Shown piece after piece: positions 1 through 34,700 of a DNA stretch of 64,000 nucleotides; position 1 is the first letter of the stretch; every line of letters begins with the position of its first letter. This stretch comes from Mustela lutreola. Lineage: Eukaryota > Chordata > Mammalia > Carnivora > Mustelidae. The stretch is taken from the NCBI RefSeq assembly GCF_030435805.1, contig NC_081291.1, forward strand, positions 15,089,001 through 15,153,000, given 5' to 3'. The position numbers were made by a program, and so were the translations under genes. The notes beneath the pieces are model-generated. The model was not told the origin of the DNA. It did no database searches and worked only from the letters and a program-made list of their open reading frames with translations.

Positions 1-426
1 TTTGCATATGCATGAGGCTTGTGCATTATTCATGAGGGGACGAGCCCCAGACAGCTGTGTAAATGCTCACCTCTGGCTGCTCTGGGGAGGAGGTATTTTA
101 AGAAAAGAGGTGTGGGTGTGTGAGGGTGCAAGTGGAGGGAACAGAGTGCATCTGGGAGGGCATGTGTGCACGTGGGAGGGTGCACCTGAAACTGTCACTG
201 TTTGGATCACCTCTGTACATTTGCATGTGTACATGAGGCTTTGTATACAAAAAGCTGATTTTTAATTTGACATTTCTAGCATGTCACCAGTCTTAGCTTG
301 TTCCATCCTCACCATAACCCTATGAGGTACATGCTGGGTGATCCCCATTTTACAGGTGGGGAGACTGAGGATGATGAAGCAGCCTGTTTAAAGGGTCATA
401 CAATGTATGAAAAGTAGAGGCAGGGC

Positions 427-536
427 TTTTTTTTTTTTTTTTCCTACTTAATCTCTACACACAGTGTGGGGCTTGAACTCATGACCCCAGATCAAGAGTC
501 ACATGCTTCTCCAACTGAACTAGCCAGGCAGCCCTG
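427..536 (-). repeat. Old tRNA-derived SINE fragment
   Basis: A T-run followed by cttaatctctacacacagtg and ending gccaggcagccc. It is a diverged, short carnivore tRNA-Lys SINE in minus orientation. Confidence 0.7.
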
Positions 537-1728
537 GATGTAATCTGTGCTTTTAATCATACTCTGTGTGTGTGTGTGTGTGTGTTCTGTGTATTCTCTG
601 AACTCACCCCCTCCTAAAGCCGTCTTGGGGCAGGTGCAGCCCAGAGTCCTGCCCCACCCTCTAATACCTTGCCAGGCCTAGAACAGCCATCAGGGGACGT
701 CACACTTATTCAAGGTTCCAAGGTGGAGAAATGAGGACAGCCTGGGATGGAGAGAGATGTTGCTGAGATTTACGGGTTGGTAGTTGGGAACACCATCCTG
801 GGGTCTGGACTCTGCTCTGCTGTGCAGCCTTAGGCAAACTGCTGTCCTCTCTGGGCTAGAGGTGCTGCCAGAGGAAGGCAAGGAGACTAAGTGGCAGTGT
901 CCCCTCTGGGCAGGGTCCCCTCATTGCCGCCCCAGAGTTCAGCACCACGGATAGGTCCCTGGCTGGCCTCCCAGTAGGGCTTCTGGGATCTGGGAAAGGT
1001 CGTTGGGGATGGGACTAGTTGTCCTCCACAGCCCCCATTCTGGCTCTATCTACACTCCCTTTCTCGGGGCTATCCTTTTATTGGGGTAAGGGTGCAAAAG
1101 CTGGGTTTATAAAGTGTGTTTTAACTTGCCATCTGTCCCCATCTCCTGAGCCCCAGTGAGGGGAGTGGTACAGAGGGTTGGAACACATTGGGGAGGGACT
1201 ACCTCCCCAGGGTTTCTAGTCTCTGGAAGGATGTGAAACCCGGGAGGGCACTGCTGTGTCCCAGTGCCTGGTTTGGGCCTTATGGTTGGCACTCAATAAT
1301 TGCCCTCCCGGTTGTGGTCCTCCTGGGGCCACAGGGGAGAAGACCTGACCCATAACTAGAGTTTCTCTGTGGACCTAGGAGGCAGCTTCACTAGGTAGTA
1401 TGAAGACAGAAAGAGATTGGGGTGGGCAGGGGTGAGGCCCCTTCCTCCAGCTGGGACTTGGCAGCTTCTCAAAAATCTCAGAAACCAAGAATAGAATCTT
1501 GGCGACAACCAAATCCTGGAATTGAAGCTGAGAATCGTGTCAGTCAGCAAACCAGATTAAAGGCTGGCATGGAGGCCAGCCTACTGCCAGGACTGGGGAC
1601 CCCAGGCAGACTGGGACTGACTGCTGCCCTTTAGGAAACCCTAGTCTTACGGGTGAGGCCAACCTGAAAAATGAGATTTCGATCTTGGCTGTGTTAATGT
1701 CAATAATAATAATAATAACAACAGCTCA

Positions 1729-1835
1729 GGGGAGGCTGGTGGCGTAATTGGAAGAGCATGTGGCTTTTGATCTCACGGTCATGAGTTTGAGTCTCAGGTT
1801 GGGTGTAGAAATCACCTAAATAAATAATTTTTTTA
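1729..1835 (+). repeat. Old tRNA-derived SINE
   Basis: Starts ggggaggctggtggcgtaat and ends in aaataaataa with an A/T tail. It is a diverged short SINEC in + orientation. Confidence 0.65.
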
Positions 1836-1888
1836 AATAATAATAACAACAGCTCAAATTTACTCCTTCATGTGAAGCAGTTCTAGGC

Positions 1889-2064
1889 ATTTTATTTATT
1901 TATTAGACAGAGAGAGCTAGTGAGTGCACAAGCAAGGGGAATGGCAGGGAGAGGAGAAGCAGGCTCCCCACAAAGTAGGGAACCACATGTGTGGCCTGAT
2001 TCCAGGACCCTGGGATCATGACCTGAGCTGAAGGCAGTTGCTTAACTGACTGAGCCACCCAGTT
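1889..2064 (-). repeat. Can-SINE inside a MIR
   Basis: A minus-orientation SINEC body ends gagccaccc. Near-identical target copies flank it (agttctaggcattt and agttctggacattt), and the interrupted sequence on both sides reads as one MIR. Confidence 0.75.
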
Positions 2065-2472
2065 CTGGACATTTGATATGTATCAACTGTATTTTTGCAT
2101 CTGTTCCTTCCAACTACCTGATGTTATCCCTGTCTAACCTACAAAGAAACCAAGGCACAGAGAAGCTAATCTGCTTTCTCCAGGTCACACAGCAAAGAAC
2201 AGGCAGAGAGATAACCCCAACTCTGATTCACTCCAGCACGCATGCTTCTGACTGTGAGACTTGTTTGTTGGGATTCTAAAGTCAGCTGGTCGTGGGCTTA
2301 GATCCTAGATCAACCCTTGCTTGCTGACTGTGTGACCTTCAGTGACACACTAGCTGCTCTGAGCCCCAGTTTCCAGATGTGTAGAGTGGGGGGACTTGGT
2401 CCTTCCACACTGTCTGGGAAGGTTACACTCACTCCCATTCCACTTCTCTCTCCATCTTGTTCCAGGTCCAGT

Positions 2473-21389
<18,917 letters not shown>

Positions 21390-22429
21390 GAAACCAGGCA
21401 AAAGGAAGCACAACCCCCTTCCCACACCTTCTCTGGAGCCTTCACCTGGGGAGACAGAGCCCAGAGAAAAACAAGAGGGTCTGGAAGCCCCTGTGCCCCA
21501 AACCACATCCCACCCCCATAACCCTTTGTAAAAAACTACTCTCTCCTCTTTCTTATATACACAAGGTCCACTTGGCAGGCAAAGCCAGGTATCTGAAAGG
21601 TCACTTCTAGTCAGGCTGAACTCTGGGAGCATCTCCCAGTGGAGGGAAGCACAATCAGCAAAGATCATTCTTTGCACCGGTTAAGTCCTTTGTTGGTGAG
21701 GCTGACTACCAGTTGTTGAACTAAGGCTTTGATGAGGGTGCAAAGGTATATATTTGGATTCACACTAAGGAATTGTTTATCACATCAGACATGCAGGCTT
21801 AGTAAACCATCAGATGTCCTAAATGTGGGCTGGAGCTTTTAATTAAGGTCATTGGCTTTGGAAGTTGAAAGTTGAACTTGACAGCTGCTCTTCCTCCACC
21901 CTGGACTTCAGCCCAAGTTCCGTCTTTGGTCTTGGGAGATAAATGGAGTGTGGAACTCCAACGTACTGAATTTTAGGAATGTTTTAGAACAACCTCCTCT
22001 GTGCCCTCAGAGTTAGGGGTCAGGATAGTCAGAGCAACATATGGGCAATGGAGGGAAGGTGTATTGCTTACCCTCCCAGGTCGAGTCCAATGCTGAGATT
22101 TGGTGGTTCTGTATGTGTGGTGAGTCTCTCTCACACACACAGAAGAGAGGATGTTTAGGGCTTGATGAGCCCAGATTTCTTCCCCCTCCATCTCTCAGGG
22201 AGACAAAGAACCTCCTTCCTGGACCAAGGAGGTGCCAAGTTTTCTAGCTCAGTGCCCATACCCATCCCTCAAGAGACATCAGTAGTGCCCCTGCCCTGTG
22301 TCCCACTCCTATTCCTACCCCATCCTTGTCTCCATTCATTGCCTGGCGGACTAGAAATGCTTAAAACTTGAAGTAGTGACATCTACCTGCAGTCATGTTG
22401 TAGAGAAATGCACAGTGTTAAAACCGAAA

Positions 22430-22468
22430 CACACACATACACGCACACACGTGCACACACACACATAT
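22430..22468. repeat. CA-rich microsatellite in NCAN 3' UTR
   Basis: Interrupted CA dinucleotides. It is complementary to a TG-rich tract about 1 kb downstream (23428-23490) in the same UTR. Confidence 0.8.
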
Positions 22469-23585
22469 TTTTCTCTCATCGTCTAAAAAAATCTTTTAAG
22501 TGGGAAAGAACTGACTGAATCTGTTCCCCCAAATCTGCAACCTGTAAAAGAACTTTCCAGGCCAAAGGCCAGGATTCAGCTCCCTGATCTCTGGCAGAAA
22601 AACCCACACCTTATCCTCCATGTTTTGTCCGCTCTCAACTCCTCTACTCTGGGCAAAATCTGTGGATTTGTGTTAAAAACCACAGTGAAGAATGGTCCTC
22701 TGCAGGAAAGAAAAATAAGCAAACATATGGTCCAAGGGTTCCATAGAGAAAGAAACGTGTTCATTGAGCCTCTATTCCTCCTGGGAAATAATACTGTGGA
22801 GTCTATACTGAGCTAAAGAGACACACTCTCTCGTTGAATCTTCTCAACAGCCCGGTGATTTTGGAACCATTATTTTCCCATTTTATACATGACAAAACTG
22901 AGGCTCAGGTAAGAAAAATGCACTGGTTTGAAGTCACAGCCAAGATGGGAGCAAGGATTTGGTCCATCCACTGTGACTCCAAACACTGCCCTTTACTTTG
23001 GGGGAAAGGGTTGAAATGTAATTGCACTCTCTCACATACATGGCAGACTTAGGATAAGACTGAGAAGTGCAAACTAGACCCTTGTCCTTGACCATGGTTG
23101 TCAGTCTTCCCTGCTATAGACATTATCCACTGTTCCACCTTATTGTCATAGAGAAAGCCCAGGGATGTACATTGGCCTTCTTGCTTTGATAACTTTTTTG
23201 GTTTAAAAATATAATAATACAACTTCAGTAATTCATGTCATAAAATAATTTTCCTTTTGGGGGTGGTGCTGGGATGCAACTTTTTTTTGGGGGGGGTGTC
23301 TTGGTTTATGCTCCCTGCCCTTGACCCCTTTAGTCCCTTGCTCTGCCTCCATCCCAGCTCCGTGGTGGGAGGGGGCTCTGGTCTTTTCTAAAGTGGGTGG
23401 TTTGTCTTTTAGTCTTTCCCTTTGGGATGTACGTGTGTGTTTGCGTGTGCCGCGTGTGTGGCATGCGTGTGAGTGTGTGTGCGTGTGAACAGCTTCAGGT
23501 TCTGCTGGTTTTGCTGTGAGCTGCAGTGTTCTGTGGGTCTGTGGTATCTGACACTGTGGACATTAATGTACTTCTTGGACATTTT

Positions 23586-23591
23586 AATAAA
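23586..23591 (+). terminator. NCAN: NCAN poly(A) signal AATAAA
   Basis: This is the first canonical hexamer placed sensibly at the end of the NCAN 3' UTR, following the TG-rich tract. It is the likely 3' end of the transcript. Confidence 0.7.
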
Positions 23592-24043
23592 ATTTTTTAA
23601 CGGTTCAACCTGCCTGTCACCTCCTGGGACCTTTCTTCATTTATTCACTCAGCGAGTACTTACTGAGCAACTGTTATGAGCCATGTACTGTGCTGGGAGC
23701 TGGGGAGACAACGGTGAACAAGACAGACATGGCCCCTGGGAGGTGGTCAAGGAAGGCTTCCTAGAGGAGGTGAATGGAATCTAAAGGAGGAATAGTGGCT
23801 ACTAGATGAGAAGAGGAAGAAAGGAAGACAATTTCAGGCAGAGGGAAGAGCAAAGGCAAACATCCTCTTGCAGAAAGGACATCGATTATTTGAGAAACAG
23901 CAAGGAATCAACAGTGGCTGGAGGAGAGGGGTAGAGGTAGATAGTAGAAGGAAATGGGGTCAGAGAAGCAGAAGATGGACAACTCGGGATCATAGAGGCT
24001 ATAGTGAGGAGTTTAGGTTTTATTTAAAAAGCAATAGTGGCAG

Positions 24044-24230
24044 GGGTGCCTGGATGGTTAAGCGTCTGCCTTCGGCTTGGGTCATGATCTTGGGGTCTTG
24101 GAATGGAGCCCCACATTGGGCTCCTTGCTTGGGGTGGAGGGGGGAGCCTGCTTCTCCCTCTGCCTGCTGCTCTTCCTGCTTGTGCCCTCTCTGTCAGATA
24201 AATAAAAAATATATATTTTTAAAAGAGATT
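24044..24230 (+). repeat. Can-SINE
   Basis: Plus orientation, from ggggtgcctggatggttaag to an A/T tail, followed by an A-rich stretch with AAAAC units (24260-24310). Confidence 0.8.
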
Positions 24231-24487
24231 GAAAAGAAAAAACAACAGTGCCACAACAGTGGCAAAAACAAAACAAAACAAAACAAAAAGCAAAGCAAAA
24301 CAAAAAACAAAGTCAAAAGGCAAATGCCAAACTTGGGAACAATTTTTCATATCAGAGATAGTGGACTTGTCTTAATACATAAAGCGCTCCTACAAACTAA
24401 TGGGGAAAAAAACCCGAATAATCCAATAGCCAAATAGGCAAAGTATATGAATAAAACATTGACAGGAAAGAAAATACAGATGCTCTT

Positions 24488-24676
24488 TTTCTTTTTTTTT
24501 TAAATTTATTTATTTGACAGAAATCACAAGTAGATGGAGAGGCAGGCAGAGAGAGAGAGAGGGAAGCAGGCTCCCCGCTGAGCAGAGAGCCCGATGCGGG
24601 ATTCGATCCCAGGATCCCGAGATCATGACCCGAGCCGAAGGCAGCAGCTTAACCCACTGAGCCACCCAGGCGCCCC
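24488..24676 (-). repeat. Can-SINE with perfect 18-bp target duplication
   Basis: The target gaaaatacagatgctctt is at 24470-24487 and 24677-24694, within L1-type sequence. Confidence 0.92.
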
Positions 24677-24752
24677 GAAAATACAGATGCTCTTAAACTA
24701 CAATGTATACTCAACAGAATAATACACATTTTGCGAGGACACCAGGATGAAC

Positions 24753-25224
24753 AAAGAGCATATTTATTTTTTTAAAAAGATTTTACTTATTCATTTGACA
24801 GCGAGAGACACAGTGAGAAAGAGAACACAAGCAGGGGGAGTGGAAGAGGAGAAGCAGGCTTCCTGCCAGGCAGGGGGTCTGATGCAGGACTTGATCCCAG
24901 GACTCTGGGATTATGACCTGAGCTGAAGGCAGACGCTTAATGACTGAGCCACCCAGGAACCCCAAGAAGAGCACATTTATTTATTTATTTATTATTAATT
25001 AATTTATTTATTTTAAAAGATTTTATTTATTTATTTGACACAGAGAGAGAGAGAGATCATAAGTAGGCAGAGAGGCAGGCAGAGAGAGAAGGGGAAGCAG
25101 GCTCCCCACCGAGCAGAGAGCCCGAAGTCGCAGGGCTCGATCCCAGGACCCTGGCATCATGACCTGAGCTGAAGGCAGAGGCTTAACCCACTGAGCTACC
25201 CAGGCGCCCAAGAAGAGCATATTT
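24753..25224 (-). repeat. Two Can-SINEs inserted at one target site
   Basis: Two minus-orientation SINEs (about 24766-24963 and 24979-25209) sit between three near-identical copies of aagagca(t/c)attt at 24753-24765, 24964-24978 and 25210-25224. Confidence 0.85.
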
Positions 25225-25745
25225 CAAAAGAGAATCAAATCTAACAAGAGAGGGGACTTGCATTGATCAACAATGACAACACACTCGAACTGTGAATGAT
25301 TTATGACTTCCACCCCTTGCACCTAAGGTCAACATGGGGGATGTTTGCTCAGGCTCACACATAATAAGAGAATTGCATGTGACAACCACAATGAGATTTT
25401 TTTTTTTAACCTATCAAGTTGGCTAAAGTAAAAAGCGTTAACACACGATGCTGATTAGGATGTGTGGAAAGAGGCAGGTACATCTATTACTGGTGGGGTC
25501 TAAGTTGTCCCCGCCTCTAAGAAGAGCTGGAGAGTGCTATCAAAATGGCAAGTTTCACTCCTTGATTAAACAACTTCTAATGTCATCCCCCAATTATGCT
25601 AGAATTTGTGTGCGGTGAGGCAGGTACTTATTAGTAACATCAAAATAGGAAAATCTAAACATCCGCCATTAAGAGACGGGCTATCAAATTATGGTGCATC
25701 CAAGCAATGAATGCTCTGGCTGACCTTCAAAAGAATGTGTGGGTA

Positions 25746-25946
25746 GGGCGCCTGGGTGGCTCAGTAGGTTAAAGCCTCTGCCTTCGGCTCAGGTCATGAT
25801 CCCGGGGTCCTAGGATCAAGCCCCTTGTCAGGCTCTCTGCTCCGCGGGGAGCCTGCTTCCTCCTCTCTCTCTGCCTGCCTCTCTGCCTACTTGTGATCTC
25901 TGTCTGTCAAATAAATAAATATATAAAATCTTAAAAAAAAAAAAAA
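25746..25946 (+). repeat. Young Can-SINE
   Basis: Near-consensus plus copy ending in a clean A-run; flanks aagaatgtgtgggta and aagaatgtgggcgtg look like a diverged target duplication. Confidence 0.85.
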
Positions 25947-25959
25947 GAATGTGGGCGTG

Positions 25960-26710
25960 GGGGATCTTGATATGGTGATTGAAACTATCTCCAAAGTAAA
26001 ATACTAAGTAAAAGGAGAGTGACTTGAAAAGTATACATGGCACATAGATGTTCATAGCAGCATAGTCACAATCACCAAAAAGATGGAAAAACCCAAATGT
26101 CCATTAACTGATAAGTGAATAAACAGAACAGGGCATATACGTGACACAGAATATTATTCAGCCATAAAAAGGAATGAAGTCTTGATACACATCACAACAT
26201 GAGCCTCAGAAACATTATGCTGAGTGAAAGAAGCCAGACACATAAGGACACATATTATAAGATTCAATTTATTTTTTTATTTAGAGTGAGAGCAAGTGGC
26301 GGGGTGGGGGGAGGAGCAGAGGGAGAAAGAGAGAATCTCAAGCAGGCTCCACGCCCAGCTTGGAGCAATGCAGGGTTCCATACCACCACCCGAAAATACA
26401 ATCAGAGCAGAGAATCAAGAGTCAAACAAAACAAAACAAAACAAACAAAAACCAAAAAATCCTAAAGAGTGAGCCACTCAGGTGTCCCTATATGATTCTC
26501 TTTATGTGAATCAAGAATAGGCAAAACTAGAGAGACAGAAAGTAGATAAGCAACTGCCCGGGGAGAGGGTAGGAAAACATGGGGGTACGTTTGCTTAATG
26601 GGTATGGTGTTTCCTTTGGGGATGATAAAAATGTCTTGGAACTAGATAGATAATCTCCAACAGTGTGAATTGTGTAAATGCCATTTATGTAAAAATGGGG
26701 GAAAATACAT
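25960..26710 (+). mobile_element. Old L1 3' fragment with a SINE inside
   Basis: It contains typical late L1 sequence (tattattcagccataaaaag, attatgctgagtgaaagaag). A diverged minus SINE (about 26270-26488), itself carrying an AAACA microsatellite, splits it. Confidence 0.75.
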
Positions 26711-27659
26711 AAGCATGTTTGCTTGAATGAACACAACATTTCTTGGAAGGGCTTGTAAGAAACTTTGGATGTCTCCGGACAGTGAACTGGGAGGTGTTGG
26801 ATGGGAAAGAGCGATTTTCGGAATATCTGGCGTCAGGAAGGTTTCTATCCGGGTTGCCATCCCTTAGCTCTCCTTCAGGTGGGCCCTGGAGACCTCCACT
26901 CCAACAGTGCAGCAACTCCAGCAGAACGAAGGTTCCTGTGGCACAACTGGTTCACCAGAATCCCAGGGACTCAGTGGCACTGTCCCCCTGCCTCTCTCTC
27001 CCTCCTTGGACCAATCAGGTTTTCCCAAGGAATTGCGGCCAGCACTCACTGGCTAAACTAGAAGGGGGTGCTGTCATCCCCTCCGACTCTCATTGTACCC
27101 GCGGTGGTTAGAAAGTTACGTATTGACGGGGGAGAAAAAAGAAAGTTACGTATTCACGGGAAAACTAGAAAACTGGAACCACGGAAGGGAGAAAAAATGC
27201 CAGCGGGGAAAAGGCGGGATTCTAGAAATCCCATGACTCATGCCTGGACATATGCCCCCTACTTCGTAATCAAGGAAGGAAAGAACCCAGCTGAAGCCCA
27301 AGGCCGTCTAACCAAGGGGCTGGGCGCTGCCTTCAGATGAGTGGTTTGAGTCTCTGGAAGTTCTGTCACGTCTGGTATTGAAGGATGAAAGGTAAGTTAA
27401 CATCGACTATCTCACGTCTACAGCCTAATCACTTTTACAGGTTTTCCTCTTCTCCCTTTGCTTGTATCCCAGAAAGTTACAATGTTTCTCCGTCCACGAT
27501 ACCCCCCACCCCCACTCCACCTCCGCACCAGGGAAAATTTGCAATCTCTCTGCCTTCCTGGTGCAAGAACTTTCCTTCCAGTTTTGCACACTTTGTGCCT
27601 GGGGGATTGAGAGGGACCACTTGGTGTGTCATTGACCCAGTCAGGCCAGGGCTGAAAGG

Positions 27660-27775
27660 GGCCGGACACATGGGGGGAGGGGATGATGCAAGGAAGAGAG
27701 GGGAGAGGGAAGGCAGAATGAGGGAAGACGGGGGTGGGGGAGGGTGGGGAGGTGGGGGGGCATTGGGGAGTGAGG
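27660..27775 (+). repeat. G-rich tract
   Basis: Runs of three to seven G are closely spaced, especially at 27730-27765, giving more than four G-tracts suitable for a quadruplex on the + strand. Confidence 0.6.
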
Positions 27776-28729
27776 ATGGTCCTGAGGAACGAGGGGGATG
27801 CCTCCCAATCAAATCACCACCACACACACCCCCAGCTGGGAAATATTTTGTCCACCAAAGTGCATTTATGAAGCAATTAGCCACCAGCTGTCCCATTTTC
27901 TCATTCATCCAAAAACAAACAAACAAACAAACAAACAAACACTTTTTTAATTGAGCCCCTGCTGTATGCTTTGCACTCACTGGGATCTCAGAACAGCTCT
28001 GGTACAGAGGAGGAAAACAGGCTTGTCACTTGGTCACAGAGGCAGGATTCGAACCCGAGCCCACCGGATTCCCAAACTCACAGATGGGTTTCCTCAAGAT
28101 GGATGTGACAATAAGGTGGTGGGGGGAGGGGTCCAGGAAGGCCCTCTGTGCTACTCCAGGGAAGACCTTGGAGCTGAGGTCTGCCATGGCTGGGGTGGAT
28201 TTGTTCATGGACCGTCTCTCCTGAGCTGGCTCTCAACACTGGGAGTGGGAGGGGTGTCTGGCTAACTTCTTAGCACAAATTGCCCTTTAGAATCTGGAGC
28301 TCACTGTGGATTTTGAAGCTTAAAAACATTCCATCTCTCCTGGATCTTTAAGAAGTGGAATGTGAGGGCCGGGGGCAGTTAGAGGAGAGCGGAGCTCTGT
28401 GAGAATGGAGCTGTGGTCTCAGAAGGGAAGGGGGGAGCCGAGTACTTGCACAGGATAAAGGGCCAGGCCTGCCAGTCATTTGGCTCATCTGTATGGCAGC
28501 AATGCCAACACCTGGGGGTTGCAAGGGTTTCTCGTGCACTGTTGTCTGAGATAGAGTTAGCGTGCAAACAGAGGGTGTCTAGCAGCTCCAGAAGTCCAGC
28601 CATATCAAGGGATGCTGCCCGGGGGGGCTGGGCCTATCTGGTTAAGGGCAGACATGAAGCCCTAAGGGGTGCAGTTCCGGCCCCCAGTAAGAAGTTCCTG
28701 AGAGCCTGAGTGGGTTGTCATGGGGATTA

Positions 28730-30060
28730 CGCTGACAGTCTCTATGGCAATAGTTTGGTGGGGCGGGGCCCTGCTGACCTGGGAAAGTCTAGAGGGAAAG
28801 GTGTTCTGTGACCTCAGACACCAGAGTTTGGTCTCCATGGCAACAGCTATGGGGTTTCAGCAGCTTGGAGGCAGAGTTTGGAGGGTGGCAAGGAGCTGGG
28901 GTGCACTGGGGCAGCCTGTTCCCATGGTGAGAGCTGGAGAACTGAATGTTGGGTCACTCTCGGGACAGTTGGGGGAGGAAATGGTCTTCAGGGCTGTTGG
29001 TAAGAATGGGGACATTCAGAAGTAGAGTTGTAGCTCTCTGGAATCCCGGAGGTGAGATGGGAAACGTGTGGTATCCATGGTTACAGCTGGAGGAGGTAGG
29101 CACTAGCTCCATGGGTGTGACTGATGAGGGAAGGGCTGTATGACTAGGTTACAGGTAGAAGTTGGGCTGGTCGCCTTGGTAACAATGGGAAGTGGGACAG
29201 CTCGTCTCCATAGTGAGTGACATGGATCCTATGGATCCCTGGGCCCAGGGGATGGTCTCTTTGTTGACAGTTGGGAAAGAGGCCGTCCATCAGATGGGAG
29301 CGGGTTTTCTCCGTCCAAAGAGATACCTGAGGGCTGGGGCACGGCCACCAGTCATGCGAGCCAGCTGGGGCATATCATTCTGTTTTAGTGGTGACAGACA
29401 AGGCTAGTCTCCCCTGAAACTGGAAGGGTGGGGGTGTTCAGGGTGACCTGGGAACATGGCCTGTTAATCGGCAAACTTAAAGGGATTCACAGGGGAAGGC
29501 AGCAGAATGGGAATACCCAATTTCCAGATCACCACAGGGTAGAGGACAAGAGCCCAGTTTCCATGTGACCACGGGGCGTGATCACCTGGTGAACTCCGAG
29601 GTTTCTCTACGTAGGAGGGGGAGGAGGGTTCAGGGTCCAGATGATCATAAGGGAACAGTCTTCAGTCTCCAGGGAGATGCAGAAGGCCTGAGGCCACTCT
29701 CCAGATAATCCTGGGGGTCCAGCCTCCAGGAGACCGCGAAGGGGGGTGGTTCTGTCTGTTTTCAAGTAACCTCGGGAGGCGTAGCCAATCTTAGGAGACC
29801 TCAAGGTTTGTTGGCCTCCAGGGGTCTTCAGGGTACATGGCCCATCTCCTGGGGAAGTCGAGGGAGGAGGGAGATCCACTGTCCAGGAGAAGTGGGGGCT
29901 TGATCAGTCTCCCGGAACTGGCAGTCTATGAGGACCCCAGGAAGGGCAGCTAGGGGTCAAAGACCACAGAAGACCTGGTCAGCCTGCAGGGTACCGCAGG
30001 AGGCGTGGCCAGTCTCCAGTCACGTGGTCCGTTTCCAAGAGACCGCAGAGCACTCGGCCA
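28730..30060. repeat. Degenerate minisatellite with X-box-like core, 3' of HAPLN4
   Basis: The stretch is built of diverged units of about 30-50 nt, each beginning near a GTCTCCATGG-like core. Good examples lie at 28738, 28831, 28919, 29071, 29170 and 29204, and weaker ones continue to about 30045 with shorter spacing. The core matches the palindromic X-box bound by RFX factors (GTNRCC-N-RGYAAC); 28831-28844 and 29170-29183 are near perfect. It probably forms the HAPLN4 3' UTR and immediate downstream DNA. Confidence 0.5.
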
Positions 30061-30094
30061 GCCGCCAAGCACCCAAACCAACTGCGCCCGGGGC

Positions 30095-34497
<4,403 letters not shown>

Positions 34498-34599
34498 CTT
34501 GCCGGTGCGGCCCCCGCCGAGCGGCCCCTACGCGCCGGGACTGCGCTCCCCGCACACCCAGAAAGGACTGGGCCAGTTCCTTCGGGCGGCGCAATCCCG

Positions 34600-34700
34600 G
34601 CGTCTGCCTGCAAGGGGAGGAGGGAGGCGGATGGGGGTGCGGGGAGGAGCTTTAAAGGCGACGCGGCGACGCGCGCTCCGCGAAGAAACCTGGGCGCGGG
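34600..34700 (-). promoter_or_regulatory. HAPLN4: Probable HAPLN4 promoter with TTTAAA box
   Basis: A CpG-rich block upstream of the HAPLN4 start contains TTTAAA at 34651-34656, about 155 nt upstream of the ATG. A transcription start 25-30 nt downstream (around 34625) would leave a 5' UTR of about 130 nt. The TATA-like call rests on position and composition only. Confidence 0.4.

Larger units (their letters stand above)
1..2472. other. NCAN 5' flank or first intron
   Basis: No coding exon is visible before the NCAN start codon. In other mammals the first NCAN exon is non-coding and lies well upstream, so this stretch is probably intron 1. It holds old MIR-type SINE fragments (about 255-400, 740-890, 1850-1890 continuing at 2065-2270, and 2285-2395), Can-SINE pieces (427-536, 1729-1835, 1889-2064) and a TG microsatellite at 564-586. 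The short open frames here show no splice-consistent homology to anything I recognise. Confidence 0.6.
21390..23610 (+). other. NCAN: NCAN 3' UTR
   Basis: About 2.2 kb run from the stop to a canonical AATAAA at 23586-23591, similar to the human 3' UTR length. It contains a MIR insertion (about 22805-22995), a CA-rich microsatellite (22430-22468) and a TG-rich tract (about 23428-23490). Cleavage should fall near 23605-23615. Confidence 0.75.
23611..28729. other. NCAN-HAPLN4 intergenic region
   Basis: No coding exon is visible between the convergent genes. Contents: an L2-like piece (about 23640-24010), L1 fragments (24330-26710, + orientation), five Can-SINEs, a GC-rich unique stretch (26720-27420), a G-rich tract (27660-27775), a CAAA microsatellite (27911-27941) and a MIR (27945-28085). 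Translations of SINEs and G-rich DNA account for the open frames. Confidence 0.6.

Noticed and set aside
27385-27980. Overlapping open frames of 189 and 167 codons on both strands
   Set aside because: Both come from G-rich and CAAA repeat DNA; the products are low complexity.
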